64,000 nucleotides of DNA from SSF53 sp036170535 (GTDB lineage: Bacteria; Spirochaetota; Leptospiria; Leptospirales; Leptonemataceae), in contig JAVHPJ010000236.1 of the NCBI GenBank assembly GCA_036170535.1, forward strand, positions 16,312 through 80,311, in the 5' to 3' direction. The notes under the pieces are model-generated. The model was not told the origin of the DNA. It saw only the letters and a program-made list of their open reading frames with translations, and did not search any database. A program made the position numbers and the translations under genes. Positions 1 to 8,874 of this stretch are shown in pieces (the first letter of the stretch is position 1; each line of letters begins with the position of its first letter).

Positions 1-72
1 TGCTGAACTGAGCGAAACGCCAGCGCCGCCGCCGATCATCAGCATGCGCAGTCCCCTGCGGCGCGCGCTTCG
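1..72 (-). repeat. Partial second copy of the 3' end of the neighbouring iron-exporter gene
   Basis: Read on the minus strand, this edge fragment encodes GLRMLMIGGGAG, nearly identical in DNA and protein to the last transmembrane segment of the gene at 87-1115 (GLRMLVIGGGAG). It lies directly downstream of that gene's stop codon. It could be the 3' part of a tandem paralogue running off the left edge or a short duplication of the gene end. The window cuts it, so the two cannot be told apart. Confidence 0.5.
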
Positions 73-97
73 CCTCGCCTGACGAGTCAGGCGAGGC
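73..97. other. Inverted repeat at the stop codon of the MbfA-like gene
   Basis: The sequence holds an 11-base arm, GCCTCGCCTGA, and its complement, separated by four bases. The arm includes the TGA stop of the minus-strand gene. No T-run follows on either strand, so it is a stable hairpin at the mRNA 3' end (a possible 3' stabiliser or Rho-dependent end) and not a classical intrinsic terminator. Confidence 0.45.
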
Positions 98-1115
98 TTA
101 CGCCAAGCAGTCTGCCAATCGCAAAGCTCACGGCTCCCGCGCCGCCGCCGATCACCAGCATGCGCAGTCCGCCGCGGAGCGCGCCGCGTCCGGTGAACAG
201 ACTCAACACCGCGCCAACCGCAAATAATCCCGCTCCGGCCAGACTGGCCGACACGACGATAGCTGCGGAACTCTTCGGCGCGAATAAAAACGGCAGGAGC
301 GGGACTACTGCGCCGCCGGTAAAAGCCAAAAACGAAAACAACGCCGCGCCCCAGGGAGAACCGAGATCGTCGGGGTTCAATCCCAGTTCTTCGCGGGCGA
401 GCGCATCCATGGCGCGTTCCGGGTCTTTCAAAAGATTTTTTGCAAATCGACGCGCATCGGACAGCTTCATTCCGCGCGTCTGATAGATCAGCGCCAATTC
501 CTCGGCCTCTTCTTGCGGATACTCGCGTAACTCGTCGCGCTCCAGTCCGATTTGGTACTCGAACATCTCTCGCTGTGAACGCATCGAAACGTATTCACCA
601 GCGGCCATAGAGAGCGCGCCCGCCAGCAGTCCGGCGACTCCGCTCATGAGTATGTAAGCGGGATCGGAAGCGGCGCCGGCGACGCCCAGTATCAAGCTCG
701 CGTTTGAGACCAGCCCGTCATTTACGCCAAAGACAGCGGCGCGTAAATTGCCGCCGCCGGTCTTATGCCGTCCGCCGATTTCTTCCCCGGAAACCGGCAT
801 GGGATGCGCGCTTGCCGCGCCCAAATACGCCGAAAGTCCGCGCACTTTGAGAGCCGCCAGGGCGGGTCGCAGGCTGCGCGGAGAAAAAAACCGCAGCAAC
901 TGCGCGGCGGCCAGGGCGCGCAGCGGTACTCGAAATTCCGGCGGGCTCTCGCCCAGTTTTGCCAGTTTGCGTTCCCAGATTTGCGCCTGGCGTTCGGCGG
1001 CCTTTTGCAGCTCTAAAAACATGGCGCGCTTCTCGGCGGCAGGCTCAGCGGCAGCGACGCGCGCATAAAGCCAGGCGGATTGTTTTTCTTCGCGCCAACT
1101 TTCTGCAAACGTCAT
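87..1115 (-). CDS. Ferritin-like/VIT fusion, MbfA-type iron(II) exporter
   Basis: The 342-residue protein has an N-terminal ferritin-like helical domain (about 1-75) with the glutamates expected of a di-iron site: EE near residue 9 and ELQKAAERQAQIWE near 50-62. A VIT1/CCC1 membrane domain follows from about residue 120 (FGVNDGLVSNASLILGV, then AAGEYVSMRSQREMFE, then several C-terminal helices). This order is that of MbfA proteins of alphaproteobacteria, which export iron from the cytoplasm and protect against iron and peroxide stress. It is divergent from a SOUL haem-binding gene, which fits iron handling. Iron as substrate is inferred from the family; manganese is possible. Confidence 0.85.
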   Translation of the reverse strand: MTFAESWREEKQSAWLYARVAAAEPAAEKRAMFLELQKAAERQAQIWERKLAKLGESPPEFRVPLRALAAAQLLRFFSPRSLRPALAALKVRGLSAYLGAASAHPMPVSGEEIGGRHKTGGGNLRAAVFGVNDGLVSNASLILGVAGAASDPAYILMSGVAGLLAGALSMAAGEYVSMRSQREMFEYQIGLERDELREYPQEEAEELALIYQTRGMKLSDARRFAKNLLKDPERAMDALAREELGLNPDDLGSPWGAALFSFLAFTGGAVVPLLPFLFAPKSSAAIVVSASLAGAGLFAVGAVLSLFTGRGALRGGLRMLVIGGGAGAVSFAIGRLLGVSLA

Positions 1116-1160
1116 GATTCGAGTTGGATGGGCGCTCTCTTCAGCGTCAATTCATTGCGC

Positions 1161-1170
1161 GGAATATTCC
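1161..1170. promoter_or_regulatory. Perfect 10-bp palindrome in a divergent promoter region
   Basis: GGAATATTCC is a perfect palindrome near the middle of the 108-bp region between the minus-strand iron exporter (start 1115) and the plus-strand SOUL gene (start 1224). One site could control both genes. No regulator is identified and a 10-bp palindrome can arise by chance. Confidence 0.25.
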
Positions 1171-1223
1171 ACGCCGACCGTAAAATTGCGCGCTACGCCG
1201 ACAACCGGCGGCTATCTTTGAAA

Positions 1224-1865
1224 ATGCGAATCCAATCGGTCAGAATCCATGTTCGAAAGCTGGCGCTGGCAACTGCGCTCCTGTTCGTCCCCTGTGCATC
1301 GCTAATGGCTTACGAAGAACCTGCGTATTCCGTGATTCGAACCACTGACAACTACGAGATTCGCCAGTATGCGTCGCAGCTCGTGGCGGAAACCGACGTG
1401 GTTGGCGACTTTGACGACTCAGGCAATCAGGCCTTTCGAATTCTGGCGGGATATATTTTCGGCGACAACGAATCGCGAACCTCAATTGAAATGACGGCGC
1501 CGGTGACGCAACAGCGTTCAGAAAAGATCGAAATGACGGCGCCGGTAATTATGCAGGGCGGGAACGGTCGCTTCACGTACCAGTTTGTGATGCCGGCCCG
1601 GTTCACCCTGGCGACCGTGCCGACGCCTGTGGACGCGCGCGTCCGCCTGCGAGAACTGCCCGCGCGCACGCTGGCAGTGTATCGGTACTCCGGCGGCTGG
1701 TCGCAGGAGCGCTACAACGCATTTCGTGATCGGCTCATGGCGGCCCTTACTGCGGACGGCATAACGCCAATGGGCGAGCCTATCTTTGCGCGCTTTAATT
1801 CGCCCTTTACGCTCTGGTTCCTGCGGCGCAACGAAATCTGGGTTCCGATCGCCCCCGTACAGTAA
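1224..1865 (+). CDS. SOUL family haem-binding protein, exported
   Basis: This 213-residue protein starts at the ATG at 1224, the start that gives a clean signal peptide: basic n-region, hydrophobic LALATALLFVP, cleavage likely near LMA|YEE. The mature part shows the SOUL/HBP pattern: YSVIRTTDNYEIRQY at its start, a glycine/asparagine loop, then the repeated IEMTAPV motif and a C-terminal FNSPFTLWFLRRNEIW. Family members bind haem or tetrapyrroles. The signal peptide puts it in the periplasm or outside. It is divergent from an iron exporter, so a role in haem or iron handling is likely, but no pathway step can be assigned. Confidence 0.85.
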   Translation: MRIQSVRIHVRKLALATALLFVPCASLMAYEEPAYSVIRTTDNYEIRQYASQLVAETDVVGDFDDSGNQAFRILAGYIFGDNESRTSIEMTAPVTQQRSEKIEMTAPVIMQGGNGRFTYQFVMPARFTLATVPTPVDARVRLRELPARTLAVYRYSGGWSQERYNAFRDRLMAALTADGITPMGEPIFARFNSPFTLWFLRRNEIWVPIAPVQ

Positions 1866-2086
1866 TGCGCGGAGAAAAACTGACGCCCCGCGGCGCCCTT
1901 TGTTATATGAGCAAATGGTTAATCTTTTGTAAAATGTTCCCTGTCCTTTGATTATTTCTTGGGCGCCTGAGACCGCGCTTCGTCTCCTAGTGCAACGATT
2001 CCGACGGGCCGCGGTCAGCCTTTCGGCTGCGTCCTCCGGGCGCGCCGTCGATCCCGCTTTTCCGTCGTGACCCGGGCGAGGCGAGC
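1866..2086 (+). promoter_or_regulatory. Intergenic region with AT-rich promoter-like tract
   Basis: No gene is seen here. An unusually AT-rich stretch at about 1899-1935 contains TAAAAT at 1930-1935, a plausible -10 element for the downstream lipoprotein, but no well-spaced -35 was found. The rest is GC-rich and unremarkable. Confidence 0.3.
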
Positions 2087-2824
2087 GTGAAATCGATTCC
2101 TTCTTCCATAATAGTCTTCGCGATAGCGCTCCTGACTGCGGCCTGCCAATCCGTGGATCCGCAGACGCGCGACCAGGTCCGTTCCGCCATCACCGGCTGT
2201 CCCCGATACGAGGAAGAGGCGGCGTTTCCCTCCGCGGCGCTGGTGCAGATTGCGGGTCGGACGGAGGAAAAAAAAGAAGAGCAGCCCAAGCCGGAAGAGA
2301 AGCCGGCGGAGCCGGTTGACGAAGACCACGCAGAAAAGCTGGATCGAGTATACGAAGAAGTAAGGACCAACCTCGAACGCGATATGGGCGTGCGCTGGCA
2401 GCAGATTGAAAATCAACTGAAAGGCCAGGGCGTCTCCATTCAAAAGCTGACGGACTCGGAAGGCAAGACGCGCGAAATCGTGCTGGCGATCGACGGCGAC
2501 GTGAACTTTCCGCACGGCCGCTCCAATATGACTCAGCGCGCAGAAGATATCGTAAACAAGTTCGCCGCCGCGCTCGGTAATTTCCCCGACGCCGCCATCA
2601 AAGTCGGCGGACATACGGATTCCACCGGCTCGCGGGCCTTGAACCTGCGCTTGAGCCAGTCGCGTGCGGAAACGGTGCGTGACGGCCTGGTAAATCGGGG
2701 CATTGCTCGCGGGCGTTTCATCGAAGTGCGCGGTTACGCCGACGATTTTCGGCTGGTCAATACGCGTGCAGCGGAGCCGCGTAATCGACGCGTCGAGATC
2801 CGCGTAATTCCGCCGGCGCAATAA
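2087..2824 (+). CDS. OmpA-family peptidoglycan-binding lipoprotein
   Basis: The protein is 245 residues with a GTG start. The N-terminus is a lipoprotein signal with lipobox LTAAC (Cys20). A highly charged Lys/Glu/Pro linker at about 65-85 is followed by a helical stretch. The OmpA C-terminal domain at about 130-243 carries the signature GGHTDSTGSRALNLRLSQSR and a terminal NRRVEIRV. Such proteins tether the outer membrane to peptidoglycan. It lies 32 bp before an outer-membrane barrel gene on the same strand and may be cotranscribed with it. The GTG is preferred because the lipobox follows at the normal distance. Confidence 0.88.
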   Translation: MKSIPSSIIVFAIALLTAACQSVDPQTRDQVRSAITGCPRYEEEAAFPSAALVQIAGRTEEKKEEQPKPEEKPAEPVDEDHAEKLDRVYEEVRTNLERDMGVRWQQIENQLKGQGVSIQKLTDSEGKTREIVLAIDGDVNFPHGRSNMTQRAEDIVNKFAAALGNFPDAAIKVGGHTDSTGSRALNLRLSQSRAETVRDGLVNRGIARGRFIEVRGYADDFRLVNTRAAEPRNRRVEIRVIPPAQ

Positions 2825-2856
2825 GGCGCCGCAGCTTCATCAGGCGAGTTCAATCC

Positions 2857-4035
2857 ATGACTGCATACTTACGCTTTCTGGCAGCGGCGACGCTCATCAG
2901 TCTGTGCTGCGCCAGCGCCGCCTTCGCCCAGGCGCCCGGCCAGCCGGGCGCGCCGGAAACCGGCCAGAGCGGGGAGGGCGCGCCCGCGCCGGGCGCCGCG
3001 CTGACCGATGACGAAATCCAGACCCTCACCCGCCGTACGGAAAACCATCGAATTCGGATCGGCGGCGGCATTGGCTATGGCGACGTTCTGGCCGGCGTGT
3101 TATCCGAATCGGCGCCCGCCTGGGAGCTGAACTCCTTTATCCGCGCCGGGCAGGGCGACAATTATCAGCCGAATCTGGCGATCCTGCGTCCGGAGGCGCC
3201 CACGAAAATGGTAATGCTGCACGCCGACGTGCAGTACGCCTTTCGCGATCGGTTTTTTCTGAATTTTGAATACGCCAGTTTGGACCATGACTACGATCGC
3301 GATGATGCGAACAAAGCGACCTTTGTTGCGCCGGCCAACGATCAATACCAGCGCACTCTCTTTGAAGGCATGAGTCTGGTGCGGTACCGTGAGATTCGGC
3401 GCACGCTGGACTTGATGTATTTGCATCCGGTGTTGTTCAAGGGACTCAAGGTGGGAGTTTTTGCCGGGCGCGAATGGTACTACGAACAAAACGACATCAG
3501 TTTTGGCTCTTTGACCGCGACAGGCGCCAGCGCTTCGCCGGCCGGTCTTTTGCGGTGGAGTTTTGGCGCCATCACGCCCTCCGAATACCGCATGAGCGGT
3601 TTTCTCTGGGGTCCTGCAATTCGTTACCAACTTTTCGACTGGCTGGGAGTATTGTACAAATTTACGCCCGTCTACCAGCGAAAAGGGACTATGAATCTCT
3701 CCGGCATTCAAAATCTGAATCAGATTCCCCAAACCGGCGACGCCGGCTATGCGCCGCTCTTTCCTGTACACTATGGCGAAGCCACGGATCGCGGGGTGCG
3801 GCACAACCTGGAAGCGGTCATTCGCATCTACTGTCGCTACGGCCTGCATATCGGCGTTTTGCGCGAAGACTTCAAGCGCAGCTACCAGACCTACTACGGC
3901 GCCTCCTTTTCTCCCTTTGACCCGAGCGGCTACGCAGCCAAAACCTGGGGCTACGGCTTTGGCGAAGGTTCGCAATCATTCAAAATCTCAAAGTTTGAGA
4001 TATACATGAAAATGAGCGCATCCTTCTTTTTCTGA
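2857..4035 (+). CDS. Predicted outer-membrane beta-barrel protein
   Basis: This 392-residue protein has a signal peptide ending near AFA|QAP. A Pro/Gly/Ala-rich linker (about 24-45) follows, then a long region of alternating hydrophobic and aromatic residues typical of amphipathic beta-strands (for example LHADVQYAFRDRFFLNFEYA). It ends in MKMSASFFF, an aromatic C-terminus like the BAM recognition signal. No specific porin or receptor family is recognised. It follows the OmpA-like lipoprotein by 32 bp, suggesting a joint envelope role. Function is unknown. Confidence 0.7.
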   Translation: MTAYLRFLAAATLISLCCASAAFAQAPGQPGAPETGQSGEGAPAPGAALTDDEIQTLTRRTENHRIRIGGGIGYGDVLAGVLSESAPAWELNSFIRAGQGDNYQPNLAILRPEAPTKMVMLHADVQYAFRDRFFLNFEYASLDHDYDRDDANKATFVAPANDQYQRTLFEGMSLVRYREIRRTLDLMYLHPVLFKGLKVGVFAGREWYYEQNDISFGSLTATGASASPAGLLRWSFGAITPSEYRMSGFLWGPAIRYQLFDWLGVLYKFTPVYQRKGTMNLSGIQNLNQIPQTGDAGYAPLFPVHYGEATDRGVRHNLEAVIRIYCRYGLHIGVLREDFKRSYQTYYGASFSPFDPSGYAAKTWGYGFGEGSQSFKISKFEIYMKMSASFFF

Positions 4036-4268
4036 CGACTCCCGCACAGCCTCTGCGTCCGGCGCAGGCGCAGACGTCGTCTGAGCGCCGCTGCGCCGTT
4101 CCAACGCGTTTCAGGATTACTACTATCAGCAGTTATCCGGGTCGTCAGCGGCCGGAGGCGCGTTTTTTTTATACCTAAAAATTGTTTATGTCCGACAGGG
4201 CTTGACGGGCCCGGGGCGTCTGGTCGACTTCCTCACGTTTTTATAACCCGTCGGGCTCTCCGGTTGGA
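4036..4268 (+). other. Intergenic region before the giant kinase gene
   Basis: No coding region is seen. It contains GC-rich imperfect inverted repeats just after the barrel stop, a T-run at about 4165-4172 and an AT-rich patch (about 4172-4190) that could hold a promoter for the kinase gene. No confident -35/-10 pair was found. Confidence 0.3.
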
Positions 4269-7200
4269 ATGCTGCATCGATACGACATAGGTGACGTAAT
4301 CTTCGAAAGCTCGCGGACGCGAGTGTTTCGCGCCGTGGATCGCGGCGACGGAGCGAAGGTCATTGTAAAGACCGTCAGCGCGGTGCGTCCTGCGCCGGGA
4401 TACATCGCCCAGCTGCGCAAAGAATACGAAACCCTGCGACGCCTCGACTGTCCGCGCGTGGTCCGTTCCATCGGTCTGGAGGCGCTGGAAAATCTGCCGG
4501 CCCTGGTTCTGGAGGATTTTGGCGGAGCGTCGCTCAAGCGCCATCACGGCGGGCGCAGCCTCTCATTGCTCGAATTTCTGCAACTCGCACTCGAAATCGC
4601 CGAAGGAGTCCAGCAGATTCACGAACAGCGTCTGATTCATCGCGACATCAATCCTTCGAACATTGTGATCAATCGCGAGAGCGGGGTGCTGAAGATCATC
4701 GACTTCGGTCTGGCGACGGAGCTGGCGGAGAATCGCGAAGAGCTGCGCAGCCTGCAGGCCCTCCAGGGCACTCTGCCGTACATTTCGCCGGAGCAAACCG
4801 GGCGGATGAATCGCACTGTCGATGCGCGCACGGACCTCTATTCCCTGGGCGCAACCCTCTATGAATTGCTTGCGGGAACGCCGCCCTTTACCGCCGAAGA
4901 TCCGGCCGTAATCGTGCATTCGCACCTCGCTGTGCGGCCGCAGCCGCTGCGCGCCCGGCGAGCGGATGCGCCCGAAGCGGTTGAGGCTGTCGTCATGAAG
5001 CTGCTGGCCAAGGCGCCGGAAGAGCGTTATCAGTCCTGCGTCGGTCTGATTAAAGACCTTGAACGGTGTTTGCGCGAAGCGGAGTCCACCGGCGTTATTG
5101 TCAATTTTTCCATCGGCGCGGAGGACGTCTCCGACCGTTTTCAACTTCCGCAAACGCTCTACGGGCGCGATCGTGATGTTGCGCGTCTGGTGCACGCCTT
5201 TCGTCGCGCCCTTGAACGCGGTCCCGAGCTGCTGCTTGTCGCGGGATACCCTGGCATCGGTAAGACGGCGCTGGTCAACGAAATCCACCGACCCGTTGTT
5301 GAGCATCGCGGCTACTTTGCTGCGGGCAAGTTTGATCAGCTCGAAAAGAACGTCCCGTATTCGGCCTTTGTTCAGGCCATGCGCGACCTTTTGCGTCAGA
5401 TTCTCTCCGAGTCGGAGGAGCGCATCGCCCAGGTGCGCACCGCCGTGCTCGCGAAGCTCGGCCCAAACGCCCAGCTTTTGATTGAAATCTTTCCCGAACT
5501 TGAAACCATGCTGGGGCCCCAGCCGCCTGTGCGCGAACTCCTGCCGCAAGAGGCGCAGAACCGTTTCCGCCGTGCGTTTTTAAATTTCCTCACGGCGCTG
5601 GCCACTCCCGAGCGGCCCCTGGCCTTGTTCCTCGATGATTTGCAGTGGGCGGATGCCGCTTCCCTGTATCTGGTGCAGGTAATCCTCACCGAGACCGGCG
5701 AAGACTTTCCGCGGCTGCTTTTAATCGGCGCCTATCGCGACAGCGAAACTGAAGCGGCGCATCCGCTCATGCAGAAGCTGGAAGAGATTCGCGCGGCCGG
5801 CGGCGCAGTTTCGCGCCTTGAATTGGGCGCGCTCGGACCGGAACATGTGGTGCAATTCGTTGCGGATATGCTGGGGCAGTCGGCGCGGGAAGCGGAGCCG
5901 CTGGCGCGGCTGTGTTTGCAGAAGACGAATGGAAATCCCTTCTTTCTGGGACAGTTCCTCAAGCGATTGCACGAGGACGGCCTGATCCGGCGCGAGGGTC
6001 GCTACTGGCGTTGGGACCTTGCGCGCATTCGGCAAACCGACATCACGGACAACGTGGTGGAGCTCTTGATCGAGAAGATCGGCCGCTTGCCGCCGACGCT
6101 GCGGCGCACGTTAATGTTCGCGGCTTGCATTGGCGCCCGTTTCCAACTTCAGGCTCTGGCGATCCTCTGCGAACAAACGCGGCGGCGAACGTCTCAGGAG
6201 CTGTGGCAGGCGCTGCAGGAGCGTCTCGTTGCGCCCATCGACGAAATGTACCGCTTTGCAGATCTCGAAGAAGAGGCCTTCGGACTGCCCGCCAGCTACG
6301 GCGCAGATATTCAGTACCAATTCCTGCATGACCGCGTTCAGCAGGCCGCGTATACTCTGTTGAGCGACGCGGAACGCCTGCCCACGCATTTGAAGATCGG
6401 GCGGATGATGTATGAAAGCCTGTCCGAGCGCGAACGCGAGGCGAACCTATTTCATTTATTGGAGCACTTTAATCAAGCGGCGCGACTGATTACGGGTCGC
6501 GAAGATCGGGCGCTGGTTGCCAGACTGAATCTCAAAGCCGGTCGCAAGGCGCGCTCGGCCGCCGCTTACGAACCCGCGTTTAAGTACTTCGAAGCGGGTC
6601 TCGCCCTCCTGCCGGAAGACGCCTGGCTGCAAGACCGCGAACTGGCGATGGAACTCTACGCCAGCGCGGCCGACGCGGCCTTTTTGAGTCAGCGCTACGA
6701 TCGTATGGAAGCGATTGCAGCGACCGCGCTGGCGAATAGCGAAAGCATGCTGGAACGCGGACGGATAGAAACGGTGCGCATTCAGGCGCTGATGGCGCAG
6801 AATAAGCCGCTGGAGGCGATCGCCCTCGCCCTGCCCATTCTGGATGCGCTTGGCGTGCACTTTCCGCGCAAGCCCAACAACCTGCACGTCATCCTGGGTC
6901 TGCTCAAAATCAAGCTGCGCCTGCGCGGGCTGGAGCCGGAAAGCCTGCTGGAACTGCCGCGCATGAGCGATCCGGAAAAGCTCATGGCGGTGAACATTCT
7001 CCAGAATGTTTTTTCCAGCGCATATTTCGCAATGCCGGCGTTGTATCCTTTGATAATGTTCAGCTTTATTCGTCTTTCATTGCAGTATGGCAATGCGCCG
7101 GCCTCGACGATCGGCTACGCCGCTTATGGCGTGGTGCTCTGCGGTCTTCTGAAAGACGTTGATAACGGATATCGCTTTGGCGTAACGGCGTTGCGATTGG

Positions 7201-8849
7201 TGGAGCGCCTGGAAGCGCGGGAAGTGGAAGCGAAGGTGCTGCAGGTTGCGGAAGGCTTCACCACCGCCTGGAAGGTCCATTACGAGCGGCTGCTGCCCTC
7301 GTTTATCCGCGGCTACGAAGTCGGTCTGGAAACAGGCGATTTTGAATTCGCCTCTTACACCGCGTTTCAACGATGCTTCTTTTTATACTGGGGCGGCTAC
7401 GAACTGGATTTTGTGCGCGCAGAGCTCGCAAAATTCGAGCCGGCGATTGCGCGACTCAAACAAAAGACGCCGTTGTATTTGCAGCGAATGAAGCTCCAGG
7501 TAGTTTTGAATCTGCTCGGCGAATGGCCGGGCGGAGATCTTCTGCAGGGCGACGCATACGATGAAAGCGAGATGGAGCCGATTCACCGTACGGCGGATGA
7601 CAAAATTGCATTGTATTTCCTGTATGCAAGCAAGATGCACTTAGGCGTGATTTTCGAAGAGTGGCGCAATGTCGTCGCTTACGGCGCAGAAGCCCGTAAA
7701 CTCCTTGCAGATGGGGCGGCCCTGGGCTCCACGAACGTTCCACTTTACAATTTCTTTGAAGCGCTTGCGCTGGCGCGGCTCTGCGACGGAGCGGGCGTCC
7801 TGGAACGTCTGCGGCATCGGCGCAGAATAGCAGCGCATGCGCGCGCCCTGCGCGTTTGGGCGCAGCGCTCGCCCATATATTTCGCCCATCGATCGCGGTT
7901 GGTCGAGGCCGAACGCGCGCGGCTCGCCGGGCGGTCGGCGAAAGCGGCGCGCCTGTATCAGGAGGCGCTGGATTTTGCGCGACAGTGCAATCAACTTCCG
8001 GATCAGGCCCTGATTCTTGACGCCATGCGTCGCAATTGCGAAGACCTGGGACAGCGCGATCTTTCCCGCGCGTTGCTCCTGGACGTGCACTACACTTATG
8101 CACGCTGGGGAGCGCGCGCACGGACGCGCCAGCTGGAACTCGACTATCCGGAGTTATCGCGCAGTCTTGCGGATCGTGAAAAATCGAACATCTACAGCAC
8201 CACTCTGGCCAGCACCGTTGTGACCCGCTCCGGCGCCCTGGACACTCTGGCGATTTTAAAAGCGGCCCAGACGATCTCGAGCGAACTGGCGCTGGATCCG
8301 TTGCTGCAGTCGGTGCTTACAATCATTATGGAAAACGCCGGCGCCGAGTACAGTGCGCTGTTTCTGGACGGCGGGGGCGCTGTGAAACTCGCCTGTGAGA
8401 AAAGCGCGGGCGGCGCTTTTGACGACGCCGCCCTTTCGTCGGGAGAAAGCCGCGCGCCGGAATCGATCCTGAACTTTGTGTCGCATTCGCGCCGGGAATT
8501 GATTCTGGCCGACGCCCAGGCTGATCCGGAGTACGGCCTCGACTCCGCAGTCCGATCCCGTAAGGTGCGCTCCGCCTGTGCGCTGCCGCTGTTACACCGC
8601 GGAAAGTATCTCGGGTTGATTTATCTTGAGAACAGCCTGATGCCCGGCGTGTTTACGCCGGACCGGGTCAACACCCTGCTGGTCCTCGCGGGCCAGGCCG
8701 CAATTTCGATTGATATTGCCAACAACTACGCTGCGCTCAGCGCCCAGAATCAGCAATTGCTCTCCGCGGCGCGGCGTCCCGGTCCCGACCCGGGCGAGTT
8801 CGCACGCCCTGAGGCTGCGCGCCCTGAGACGCGGTCCGAACAGGGCTGA
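4269..8849 (+). CDS. Giant Ser/Thr protein kinase with AAA-type ATPase and GAF domains
   Basis: The protein has 1526 residues. An N-terminal protein kinase (about 5-270) shows Lys34 (VIVKTV), HRDINPSNIVI with catalytic Asp126, IDFGLA (Asp145) and SPEQTGRMN. The usual glycine-rich loop is degenerate. A predicted ATPase follows, with Walker A GYPGIGKT near 326-334 and Walker B ALFLDDLQWAD near 450. A long alpha-helical TPR-like region spans about 700-1300 and a GAF domain about 1330-1485. This order is that of multi-sensor hybrid kinases, but those normally continue into a histidine kinase or cyclase; here the protein ends just after GAF. It is probably a large signalling scaffold, in an operon with the oxidoreductase 25 bp downstream. 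Confidence 0.88.
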   Translation: MLHRYDIGDVIFESSRTRVFRAVDRGDGAKVIVKTVSAVRPAPGYIAQLRKEYETLRRLDCPRVVRSIGLEALENLPALVLEDFGGASLKRHHGGRSLSLLEFLQLALEIAEGVQQIHEQRLIHRDINPSNIVINRESGVLKIIDFGLATELAENREELRSLQALQGTLPYISPEQTGRMNRTVDARTDLYSLGATLYELLAGTPPFTAEDPAVIVHSHLAVRPQPLRARRADAPEAVEAVVMKLLAKAPEERYQSCVGLIKDLERCLREAESTGVIVNFSIGAEDVSDRFQLPQTLYGRDRDVARLVHAFRRALERGPELLLVAGYPGIGKTALVNEIHRPVVEHRGYFAAGKFDQLEKNVPYSAFVQAMRDLLRQILSESEERIAQVRTAVLAKLGPNAQLLIEIFPELETMLGPQPPVRELLPQEAQNRFRRAFLNFLTALATPERPLALFLDDLQWADAASLYLVQVILTETGEDFPRLLLIGAYRDSETEAAHPLMQKLEEIRAAGGAVSRLELGALGPEHVVQFVADMLGQSAREAEPLARLCLQKTNGNPFFLGQFLKRLHEDGLIRREGRYWRWDLARIRQTDITDNVVELLIEKIGRLPPTLRRTLMFAACIGARFQLQALAILCEQTRRRTSQELWQALQERLVAPIDEMYRFADLEEEAFGLPASYGADIQYQFLHDRVQQAAYTLLSDAERLPTHLKIGRMMYESLSEREREANLFHLLEHFNQAARLITGREDRALVARLNLKAGRKARSAAAYEPAFKYFEAGLALLPEDAWLQDRELAMELYASAADAAFLSQRYDRMEAIAATALANSESMLERGRIETVRIQALMAQNKPLEAIALALPILDALGVHFPRKPNNLHVILGLLKIKLRLRGLEPESLLELPRMSDPEKLMAVNILQNVFSSAYFAMPALYPLIMFSFIRLSLQYGNAPASTIGYAAYGVVLCGLLKDVDNGYRFGVTALRLVERLEAREVEAKVLQVAEGFTTAWKVHYERLLPSFIRGYEVGLETGDFEFASYTAFQRCFFLYWGGYELDFVRAELAKFEPAIARLKQKTPLYLQRMKLQVVLNLLGEWPGGDLLQGDAYDESEMEPIHRTADDKIALYFLYASKMHLGVIFEEWRNVVAYGAEARKLLADGAALGSTNVPLYNFFEALALARLCDGAGVLERLRHRRRIAAHARALRVWAQRSPIYFAHRSRLVEAERARLAGRSAKAARLYQEALDFARQCNQLPDQALILDAMRRNCEDLGQRDLSRALLLDVHYTYARWGARARTRQLELDYPELSRSLADREKSNIYSTTLASTVVTRSGALDTLAILKAAQTISSELALDPLLQSVLTIIMENAGAEYSALFLDGGGAVKLACEKSAGGAFDDAALSSGESRAPESILNFVSHSRRELILADAQADPEYGLDSAVRSRKVRSACALPLLHRGKYLGLIYLENSLMPGVFTPDRVNTLLVLAGQAAISIDIANNYAALSAQNQQLLSAARRPGPDPGEFARPEAARPETRSEQG

Positions 8850-8874
8850 GCAATCCGCGCCAGGAAACCGTAGA

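Noticed and set aside
73..97. Inverted repeat as intrinsic terminator of the iron exporter gene
   Set aside because: No T-run follows on the minus strand and the repeat includes the stop codon, so it is listed only as a hairpin.
1335..1344. GATTCGAACC resembling a tRNA T-arm on the minus strand
   Set aside because: It lies inside the SOUL coding region (codons for IRTT) and no acceptor or anticodon stem can be built around it.
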